Source of the DNA: DATHBP01 sp035296085
GTDB taxonomy: Bacteria; Actinomycetota; Actinomycetes; Propionibacteriales; Nocardioidaceae
Direction of reading: 5' to 3'
DNA: 8,422 bases
Assembly: GCA_035296085.1 (NCBI GenBank)
Contig: DATHBP010000232.1
Span: 1 to 8,422, forward strand
The translations under genes were made by a program, and so were the position numbers. Below are positions 1 to 5,040 of this stretch, one piece after another; position 1 is the stretch's first letter, and each line of letters opens with the position of its first letter. Under the pieces are notes generated by a model, which searched no databases, was not told the origin of the DNA, and saw only the letters and a list, made by a program, of their open reading frames with translations.

Positions 1-1
1 G

Positions 2-715
2 GCGTTCGCGGCGCACTGTGAGTGCGCGCTGCTGACGACGATCCACGGCTTCTCAGACCGAGCGATCCTGCCGGCCTACGCCGCCGCCGAATCGGCGTAC
101 GTGTCGATCTCGGACGCCGACAGGGTGGCGGAGCTGGACTATGTCGGCACCGTCCACCACGGCATCGACCTCATGGCCCTGCCGTTCAGCGCGGCCGGCG
201 GTGAGGATCTGGCCGTGCTGGGCCGGATCCATCCCGACAAGGGCACCGCGGACGCGATCGAGATCGCTCGGCTGGCTGATCGGCGGCTGACGATCAGCGG
301 CATCGTGCAGGACGCGCGCTACTTCGCCGAGCGCGTCGAGCCCCACATCGACGGCGACCGGGTGCGCTACCTGGGCTCGATCGGGCCGGCGCAGCGCGCC
401 GAAGTGCTCGGTTCGGCGCTCGCGCTGCTGCACCCCATCGCCTTTGCGGAGCCGTTCGGGCTTGCCGTGGTGGAGGCGATGGCGTGCGGTACGCCGGTCA
501 TCGCCTACCCATGGGGGTCGATGACCGAGATCATCGACGACGGAGTCACCGGCTTTCTGGTGAGCGGCGCGCAGTCCGCGGCCGAGGCCGTACGGCGCGT
601 AGGCCGCCTCGACCGCGCCGCCTGCCGCGGCGTGGCGGAAGTCCGGTTCTCGGTTCAGCGCATGGTTGATGACTACCTTGGCGTATATGACCAGTTACTC
701 CAGCGTCAGCAATAA
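2..715 (+). CDS. GT4 family glycosyltransferase, 5'-truncated
   Basis: The open frame runs in from the window edge without a start, so only the C-terminal 237 residues are visible. They form the nucleotide-sugar-binding Rossmann half of a GT-B glycosyltransferase. The segment HHGID, then LAVLGRIHPDKGTADAIEIA, then the E-x7-E motif (EPFGLAVVE, 449-475) followed by AMACGTPVIAYPWGS are hallmarks of GT4. GT4 enzymes transfer a sugar from an activated (usually nucleotide) donor with retention of configuration, normally in the cytoplasm. A GTG at 101 is only an internal codon, because the homologous frame continues upstream of it. The stop lies inside the following GH130 gene, so the two are probably co-transcribed and coupled. 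Donor and acceptor cannot be read from the sequence; the GH130 neighbour hints at mannose chemistry. Family assignment is firm, specificity unknown. Confidence 0.93.
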   Translation, partial: AFAAHCECALLTTIHGFSDRAILPAYAAAESAYVSISDADRVAELDYVGTVHHGIDLMALPFSAAGGEDLAVLGRIHPDKGTADAIEIARLADRRLTISGIVQDARYFAERVEPHIDGDRVRYLGSIGPAQRAEVLGSALALLHPIAFAEPFGLAVVEAMACGTPVIAYPWGSMTEIIDDGVTGFLVSGAQSAAEAVRRVGRLDRAACRGVAEVRFSVQRMVDDYLGVYDQLLQRQQ

Positions 716-1640
716 CGGTCTGTTCCGCCGGTTCCACGGCAACCCGATCCTCGCCCCGAACCGATGGCCGTACCCGATCAACGCGGTGATGAACGCCGGC
801 GCAGCGATGGTCGGCGGGGAGACGGTGCTGCTGTGCCGGGTCGAGGACCGGCGCGGTATCAGCCACCTCACCGTGGCGCGCTCTCGGGACGGCATCTCCA
901 ACTGGGTGGTCGATGAGACACCCCTCCTCTCGCCAGAGCCTGGGCGCCCCGAAGAGGAGTGGGGGGTGGAGGACCCTCGACTGACGCGGGTCGATGAGCT
1001 CGACGCGTGGGTGATCACCTACACGGCGTTCGGCCCGGGTGGCCCCGCCATCGCGCTGGCCACGACCCAAGACTTCAAGACCGTCGAGCGGCGGGGGATC
1101 GTTCGCGCGCCAGAGGACAAGAACGGCGCGTTGCTGCCCCGACGAGTCGACGGCGACTTCATCTTGTTCCACCGCCCCGTGACGGTGATCGGCGCGCGCG
1201 CCGACATCTGGTTGTCGCGCTCGAGCGATCTGCACAGCTGGAGCTCGCCGGTGCCTGTTCTCGACGCGAGGGTGGGCGGCTGGTGGGACTCCGCCCGGAT
1301 CGGCATGGGCCCGCCGCCGATGGAGACGCCAGCGGGTTGGCTCGTCGTCTATCACGGAGTACGCCAGACGGTCGCCGGAGCCTTGTACCGGGCCGGTCTG
1401 GCGCTGCTCGACCTCGACGACCCCAGCGTGGTCCTGCACCGGTGTAGCGAGTGGGTGCTCGGACCAACCGAGAGCTATGAGATCACCGGGGACGTGCCGG
1501 GTGTGGTGTTTCCCTGCGGTCTGATCCACGACCCCGCGACCGATGAGCTGCGGCTCTACTACGGCGCCGCCGACACCTGCATCGCGATGGCAACCGGTTC
1601 ACTGCCCGATGTGCTCGCCTATGTCCAAGCGTGCGACTAG
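669..1640 (+). CDS. GH130 family beta-mannoside phosphorylase/hydrolase-like protein
   Basis: This is a five-bladed beta-propeller enzyme of family GH130, whose members phosphorolyse (or less often hydrolyse) beta-1,2- or beta-1,4-mannosides in the cytoplasm. Visible motifs, numbered from the ATG at 669: RFHGNPIL near residue 21, PYPINAVMNAG near 35, GVEDPRLT at 99-106 with the Asp that in this family is the proposed proton donor, DKNGALLP at 150-157, an HR pair near 168, YHG near 228, and VPGVVFPCG followed by LYYGAADTCIA at the end. At 323 residues it is of normal length. The start is uncertain: TTG 666, ATG 669 and ATG 687 are in frame and none has a clear Shine-Dalgarno. All of them overlap the glycosyltransferase (by 29 to 50 nt), implying coupling. 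Phosphorylase versus hydrolase and the exact subfamily cannot be decided by eye. Confidence 0.9.
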   Translation: MTTLAYMTSYSSVSNNGLFRRFHGNPILAPNRWPYPINAVMNAGAAMVGGETVLLCRVEDRRGISHLTVARSRDGISNWVVDETPLLSPEPGRPEEEWGVEDPRLTRVDELDAWVITYTAFGPGGPAIALATTQDFKTVERRGIVRAPEDKNGALLPRRVDGDFILFHRPVTVIGARADIWLSRSSDLHSWSSPVPVLDARVGGWWDSARIGMGPPPMETPAGWLVVYHGVRQTVAGALYRAGLALLDLDDPSVVLHRCSEWVLGPTESYEITGDVPGVVFPCGLIHDPATDELRLYYGAADTCIAMATGSLPDVLAYVQACD

Positions 1641-1659
1641 CCGCTGCGCAGATTCGAGG

Positions 1660-1680
1660 GGTCGGTCCGCTCAGCCGACC
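1660..1680. terminator. Possible terminator hairpin between convergent genes
   Basis: A 6-bp perfect inverted repeat, GGTCGG and CCGACC with a 9-nt loop, lies 20 nt after the GH130 stop. Its loop contains the stop codon of the convergent transporter gene. No T-run follows on either strand, so if it ends transcription it would be of the U-tract-free type common in GC-rich genomes. Such short GC stems also arise by chance. Confidence 0.3.
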
Positions 1681-2510
1681 GCCACCAAACCGACCGACAC
1701 CGCCGCCAGCAGCAGGCCTAGCCCCTGGCCCCGATCGATGTGCTCGTGCAGCACGAGCGCGGCGAGCAGCACGGTGCTGGCTGGATAGAGCGAAGACAGC
1801 ACGGCCGCAACAGTGAGGAAGCCGGACTGGGTCGCGACCAGGAACAGCCACGTCGCCAGCGCCGCGAGAGCACCAGCACCCACGGCTGCGGCTGCGAACC
1901 TGTCGCGGGGCAGCCAGCTGCGCCGCAGGCCGGTCGCGATGCTGATGATCGCCACGACTGAGACGCCTTGCGTCAGCGCCAGCGGGCCCAGGCCGGCCGC
2001 GTCCGGGATCTGCGCGAGGGCGGCGAACAGCAGACCGAAGCCCAGGCCCGCCATGAGGCCGTCGACAACTCCGCCGGAGGGGCTCGCCTGCCCACCCGCT
2101 GCCGGCTCGGCTGCCCGCGAGATCAGCCAGATCGCCGGAAAGGCGCAGCCGAGCCCTGCCCAGGTGATGACGCCCGGACGTTCGCCGGACGCGACACCGA
2201 CGAGCACCGGCAGCAGCGCCGCCCCCACCGCAGACAGCGGCGCAACCACACTCATCCGGCCACCGGCCAGGCCTCGGTAGAGGAACACGGTCCCGAAACC
2301 GGCCCCCACCCCGGCGACCGTGCCCCAGACCCAGTCGGCCGGCGTGGGCTCGCCGGCGACCAGGAACGCCACGACCGCCGTGCAAAAGGTGGCCGAGGTG
2401 TTGCCGACCACGGCAACCGACCAGGCGCCCGTACGCCGGGCGAGCAGCCCGCCGACGAAGTCCGCCAACCCGTAACACAGGGACGAGGCGAGCGCGAGGA
2501 CGACGACCAC
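1671..2510 (-). CDS. EamA/DMT superfamily inner-membrane transporter
   Basis: The product is a 279-residue, highly hydrophobic protein with two tandem EamA-type halves (about residues 1-132 and 148-279), giving some ten transmembrane helices. This is the standard size and layout of the drug/metabolite transporter superfamily. Each half ends with the expected pattern: APLSAVGAALLPVLVG followed by GER in the first, and SSLYPASTVLLAALVLHE in the second. Characterised relatives export amino acids, drugs or other small metabolites using ion gradients; the substrate here cannot be inferred. I chose the GTG at 2508-2510 because an AGGG lies just upstream on this strand and the first helix starts at once. 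It is divergent from the esterase gene with a 55-bp gap and converges on GH130, so it is probably a single-gene transcript. Confidence 0.9.
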   Translation of the reverse strand: MVVVLALASSLCYGLADFVGGLLARRTGAWSVAVVGNTSATFCTAVVAFLVAGEPTPADWVWGTVAGVGAGFGTVFLYRGLAGGRMSVVAPLSAVGAALLPVLVGVASGERPGVITWAGLGCAFPAIWLISRAAEPAAGGQASPSGGVVDGLMAGLGFGLLFAALAQIPDAAGLGPLALTQGVSVVAIISIATGLRRSWLPRDRFAAAAVGAGALAALATWLFLVATQSGFLTVAAVLSSLYPASTVLLAALVLHEHIDRGQGLGLLLAAVSVGLVAVG

Positions 2511-2565
2511 GCAGCGACCCTAAAGCGGAGGACGGGTACGGTCCCGGCATCTCCGAGGAGGCCCC
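2511..2565. promoter_or_regulatory. Divergent promoter region between transporter and esterase
   Basis: These 55 bp are the only space for promoters of both divergent genes. On the plus strand a TACGGT (2537-2542) fits the actinobacterial -10 pattern TAnnnT, but no good -35 partner is visible. The esterase ribosome binding site GAGGAGG lies at 2555-2561. Assignment rests mainly on gene arrangement. Confidence 0.35.
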
Positions 2566-3606
2566 ATGCCGCTCCCGTGGTCCACCGAGCTCGCCGGTCG
2601 TCTCGACCGCCACGTCGTCTCGTTCTCGACGCTGGCCGACAACCCGCTCGGCGACCCTGTCGAGCGACCGCTCAACGTCTACACACCACCGGGCTACTCA
2701 GACGATCCGGACCGCCGCTATCCGAGCATCTACGTTCTGCAGGGCTACACCGGTCACCTCGCCATGTGGGACAACCGCAGCCCGTACCGACTCACGTTCC
2801 CCGAGGCCGCCGATGGCGTATTTGCCCGTGGCGAGGCACCGCCGGCGATCGTCGTCTTCGTCGACGCCTGGACGGCGTACGGCGGGTCCCAGTACGTCGA
2901 CTCCCCCGGCACCGGCAACTATCACAGCTACCTCTGCGACGAGGTCGTCTCCTGGGTCGACACCCACTACCGCACGCTGGAAGCGCCGGAGCACCGCGGC
3001 GTGACCGGCAAGTCCAGCGGCGGCTTCGGAGCGTTCATCACCCCGATGCTGCGGCCTGACCTGTTCGGCGGTTTCGCCTCCCACGCCGGCGACTCTCTCT
3101 ACGAGCACTGCTATGTCGCGGAGTTCGGCAAGGCCACCCGTGCGCTGCGCGACTACGACGGCGACATCTGGGCGTGGTGGTCTGACTTCCGTGCGCGGCC
3201 AGGCTTCACCAAGCCGACCGACGCCGGCCTAGTCATGACGCTCGGCTGCTCGGCGGCCTTCTCCGCGACGCCTGACGGCACGGTTGAGCTGCCGTTCGAC
3301 ACTCGCAGTGGCCGGCTCCGCGAGGAGGTGTGGCAGCGCTGGCTCGCGTGGGACCCGGTACGCATGGTGCCGCGGTACGCCGACGCGCTGCGCAGCCAGC
3401 GGGCCATCTGGATCGACGCCGGCACGAGCGATGAGTGGTACCTCGATCTCGGCGCCCAGGCGATGGTCGACGCACTCGCCGAGATCGGGGTGAGTGATGT
3501 GCACTTCGAGACCTACGACGCCGGACACGGCGGCATCGACTGGCGCTACCCGCTATCGCTGGCCTATCTGGCCCAGCGACTCGCCCCACCCGGCGAGGGC
3601 GCCTAG
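2566..3606 (+). CDS. Alpha/beta-hydrolase esterase (esterase D / PF00756-like)
   Basis: This 346-residue protein has the features of the 'putative esterase' family, which includes esterase D, enterochelin esterase and mycolyltransferase relatives. The N-terminal part has RPLNVYTPPGYS and YPSIYVLQGYTGH, the usual strand and oxyanion region. The nucleophile elbow GKSSG puts the catalytic Ser at 150. Asp289 in GTSDEWYLD and His321 in DAGHGGIDW complete a plausible triad in the right order and spacing. No signal peptide is visible, so it is likely cytoplasmic. A strong Shine-Dalgarno (GAGGAGG, 2555-2561) supports the ATG at 2566. The natural ester is not predictable; the Trp-rich insert around residues 195-210 (IWAWWSDF) probably shapes the acyl or lid pocket. 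A DUF2277 gene follows after 9 nt, probably in the same transcript. Confidence 0.88.
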   Translation: MPLPWSTELAGRLDRHVVSFSTLADNPLGDPVERPLNVYTPPGYSDDPDRRYPSIYVLQGYTGHLAMWDNRSPYRLTFPEAADGVFARGEAPPAIVVFVDAWTAYGGSQYVDSPGTGNYHSYLCDEVVSWVDTHYRTLEAPEHRGVTGKSSGGFGAFITPMLRPDLFGGFASHAGDSLYEHCYVAEFGKATRALRDYDGDIWAWWSDFRARPGFTKPTDAGLVMTLGCSAAFSATPDGTVELPFDTRSGRLREEVWQRWLAWDPVRMVPRYADALRSQRAIWIDAGTSDEWYLDLGAQAMVDALAEIGVSDVHFETYDAGHGGIDWRYPLSLAYLAQRLAPPGEGA

Positions 3607-3615
3607 GCTGCCCGC

Positions 3616-3840
3616 ATGTGCCGAAGCATCAAGACTCTCCGCCCGCCTTTCGTCGACGAAGCAACGGACACCGACGTCCACGCCGCCGCGCTGCAGTACG
3701 TACGCAAGGTGAGCGGCTTTCGCGCCCCGGCGGCACACAACGCGCAGGCGTTTGAACAGGCCGTCGAGACCGTCGCCGCCACGACTGCCACGCTGCTCGC
3801 CCAGCTCGAGGTGAAGGGTCAGCGCAGCAAGGCGTCCTGA
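3616..3840 (+). CDS. DUF2277 family small protein
   Basis: This 74-residue protein starts MCRSIKTLRPP and continues AALQYVRKVSGFRAP, then an alpha-helical C-terminal half (AFEQAVETVAATTATLLAQL). That is the recognisable pattern of the DUF2277 family, whose members are small, mostly bacterial and of unknown function. The early conserved Cys2-Arg3 and the RKVSGFR segment are the family's most constant features. No signal peptide or membrane segment is present. The ATG at 3616 lies 9 nt after the esterase stop. Only a weak AGG, overlapping that stop, precedes it, so translation may depend on ribosomes finishing the esterase. The family is confident from pattern; there is no basis for assigning a reaction. 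Confidence 0.85.
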   Translation: MCRSIKTLRPPFVDEATDTDVHAAALQYVRKVSGFRAPAAHNAQAFEQAVETVAATTATLLAQLEVKGQRSKAS

Positions 3841-3849
3841 CCGCCGAAC

Positions 3850-3893
3850 GTGACGGCGCAGCGCGGCTTGACGTCACCAACCGCTGCCGTCAC
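3850..3893. repeat. Imperfect dyad with a nested TGACGTCA palindrome
   Basis: GTGACGGC (3850-3857) is the exact reverse complement of GCCGTCAC (3886-3893). The arms extend inward as AGCG with CGCT after a 2-nt bulge. Close to the centre sits an 8-bp perfect palindrome, TGACGTCA (3869-3876). The element starts 10 nt after the DUF2277 stop, so it could be a terminator hairpin without a T-run. It also overlaps a promoter-like sequence, so it could equally be an operator for the downstream gene. The sequence alone does not decide between these. Confidence 0.45.
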
Positions 3894-3896
3894 AAT
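3868..3896 (+). promoter_or_regulatory. Candidate sigma70-type promoter for the winged-helix gene
   Basis: TTGACG (3868-3873) and CACAAT (3891-3896) are separated by exactly 17 bp and match the housekeeping consensus at 5 of 6 and 4 of 6 positions. Transcription would start near 3903, leaving a leader of about 135 nt before the small ORF at 4038. The elements overlap the dyad at 3850-3893, which would allow repression or autoregulation by a dyad-binding protein. This is a prediction from consensus only. Confidence 0.4.
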
Positions 3897-3915
3897 CGGG
3901 GGCGGTTCAAACTGC

Positions 3916-4009
3916 ACAGATCGATACGATTCGACCCGCGGGCGAGCGTTGATCTGTCGGGCGTCATTGGTCGCCGTAGCCCGGCAGGGAGCGAATGGCG
4001 AAACCGGGC
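3916..4009 (+). promoter_or_regulatory. Potentially structured 5' leader RNA (two hairpins)
   Basis: Two inverted repeats lie in the putative untranslated leader. The first pairs ACAGATC (3916-3922) with GATCTGT (3951-3957), extendable in RNA by G-U, A-U and U-G pairs to about 10 pairs. It encloses a smaller hairpin at 3931-3945 (TCG, bulged A, CC; loop CGCG; GG CGA). The second pairs GCCCGG (3979-3984) with CCGGGC (4004-4009) around a 19-nt purine-rich loop. With the Shine-Dalgarno hairpin that follows immediately, they form a tandem array reminiscent of a riboswitch or attenuator. I do not recognise a known riboswitch consensus in it. Confidence 0.4.
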
Positions 4010-4032
4010 CCTCCGAACGCATGACGCGGAGG
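4010..4032 (+). promoter_or_regulatory. Hairpin sequestering the leader-ORF Shine-Dalgarno
   Basis: CCTCCG (4010-4015) is the exact reverse complement of CGGAGG (4027-4032), which contains the GGAGG ribosome binding site located 5 nt before the ATG at 4038. The 11-nt loop can add two further C-G pairs. In RNA this 6-bp GC-rich stem would hide the ribosome binding site. An upstream GGAG (3988-3991) could instead pair with CTCC (4011-4014) and release it, a possible but short antiterminator-like switch. Confidence 0.45.
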
Positions 4033-4037
4033 CACCT

Positions 4038-4076
4038 ATGCCCGGCACCTGTGAGCACCAGCGGGATCCTCGATGA
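4038..4076 (+). CDS. 12-codon leader ORF, stop overlapping the next start (ATGA)
   Basis: An ATG preceded at a 5-nt distance by a consensus GGAGG opens a frame encoding MPGTCEHQRDPR and ending TGA at 4074-4076. The TGA shares ATGA with the start of the winged-helix gene at 4073. That gene has only a weak GGGA of its own upstream, and its frame is closed by a stop at 4052-4054. The best ribosome binding site in the region therefore serves this mini-ORF, and the main gene could be translated by termination-reinitiation. No homology can be claimed for a 12-residue peptide. The alternative is a chance ORF next to a genuine but misplaced ribosome binding site. Confidence 0.45.
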   Translation: MPGTCEHQRDPR

Positions 4077-5020
4077 GCTCACCAGCAGCAGATCTCGACT
4101 CGAGGACCTGGCACATCTACCGGCTGCTCGATAGGACCAGGAACGCAGCGGAGCTAGCCCAGCTCACCGGCCTGCCGGAGTCGGCGGTGCGCGGCCATAT
4201 CGCGACGCTCTCCGCGCACAAACTGATCACCCGCAGGGCGGGCTCCGGTGCGTCTGCGGCATATCGCCGCTCCGCTTCGCCGTCTCCGGAGGTGCTCGCA
4301 GCCGCCGAAGCAGCCGCTGCACGTCATCGTCGTGGCGACCGGCCGGACCCCGGTGAACGGCCCAGCCAACCGAGCCACGACGACACCGGAGGTCCACCCC
4401 TCTGGCGTGCCGGCGTCGCGCCAGTTGAGGACCCGCACGGCTCCGCGCATCTGCACGGCTCCCCTCCACCGCGCGTCACGGCCGACGCCCGTCAGTCACC
4501 GAAAGCTCCTGATCGTCAGCGTTCCCGCGCAGGGATAGCGGCCATCGCGCTCCTCGCGGTTCTTGGCGGGGGCGCATTGGTATGGACGCTGATCGACGAC
4601 GATGACGGCGAGGCACGCCCGTCCGGGGAGGGGATAGCAGCCGCCGAGTCCACCCGAGGCGTGACCGGCACTCCCACGGAGGCGCCACCTGCTACGCCGT
4701 CCGAGGACAACGCTCCGACTGCCAGCAGCAACGCCGAGAGCCGTCCGGACATCACGTTGACGTCGGTTCCGCGAACCGCCAGTCCGTTCGAGACGATACC
4801 GATCACGGGCAAGTACGTCCGGGCCACTGAGGGCGTTCCGCTGCGCCTGCAGCATCGATCCGATGGGCGGTGGCTGACCTTCCCGTTGCCGGCGGTGACG
4901 GACTCCGCCGGCAAGTTCCGCACGTACGTGGAGCTCGGGAGCAGCGGCGACCACCAGCTGCGGGTCATGGACCCCAGGACGCAAACGGTGTCCCCCCCGG
5001 TGTCCATCTCCGTCGGCTGA
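4073..5020 (+). CDS. Membrane-anchored winged-helix protein with extracytoplasmic beta-domain
   Basis: This 315-residue protein has an unusual order of parts. Residues about 11-65 look like a winged helix of the MarR/ArsR/TrmB kind: IYRLLD, AAELAQLTGLP, then the recognition-helix-like SAVRGHIATLSAHKLI and a basic wing TRRAGSG. A Pro/His/Ala-rich linker (66-148) precedes one transmembrane helix at about 153-174 (AGIAAIALLAVLGGGALVWTLI). Arg/Lys before the helix and DDDD after it predict N-in/C-out topology. A Thr/Pro/Ser-rich stalk (about 180-222) leads to a C-terminal domain (225-315) of alternating strands (ITLTSVPRTASPFETIPITG, VPLRLQHRSDGRWLTFPL, HQLRVMDP) that suggests an immunoglobulin-like or carbohydrate-binding sandwich. 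A one-component transmembrane regulator sensing the cell envelope is the simplest reading. Whether the N-terminus binds DNA is untested, and I know no named family for the full protein. Confidence 0.85.
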   Translation: MSSPAADLDSRTWHIYRLLDRTRNAAELAQLTGLPESAVRGHIATLSAHKLITRRAGSGASAAYRRSASPSPEVLAAAEAAAARHRRGDRPDPGERPSQPSHDDTGGPPLWRAGVAPVEDPHGSAHLHGSPPPRVTADARQSPKAPDRQRSRAGIAAIALLAVLGGGALVWTLIDDDDGEARPSGEGIAAAESTRGVTGTPTEAPPATPSEDNAPTASSNAESRPDITLTSVPRTASPFETIPITGKYVRATEGVPLRLQHRSDGRWLTFPLPAVTDSAGKFRTYVELGSSGDHQLRVMDPRTQTVSPPVSISVG

Positions 5021-5040
5021 GCCGGCCTTTCCCGGTTGGC
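5021..5040 (+). terminator. Hairpin filling the 20-nt convergent gap
   Basis: In plus-strand RNA, GCCGGCC (5021-5027) can pair with GGUUGGC (5034-5040) over seven pairs, two of them G-U, with a 6-nt loop. The element occupies exactly the space between the two convergent stop codons. On the minus strand the G-U pairs become C-A mismatches, so it would mainly serve the winged-helix transcript. There is no U-tract. Confidence 0.35.

Noticed and set aside
3903..4037. A known riboswitch class (cobalamin, c-di-AMP, c-di-GMP, TPP, SAM) in the leader
   Set aside because: A GAA/GGCGAAACC-like stretch in the second loop recalls parts of cobalamin elements. The B12 box and the other conserved core segments are absent, and no other consensus I know fits. 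A covariance search would decide.
3850..4134. A 94-codon plus-strand open frame starting at a GTG and spanning the region before the winged-helix gene
   Set aside because: It has no ribosome binding site, its composition is not protein-like, it resembles no family I know, and it runs 60 nt into a well-supported gene in another frame. The region is better explained as leader DNA.
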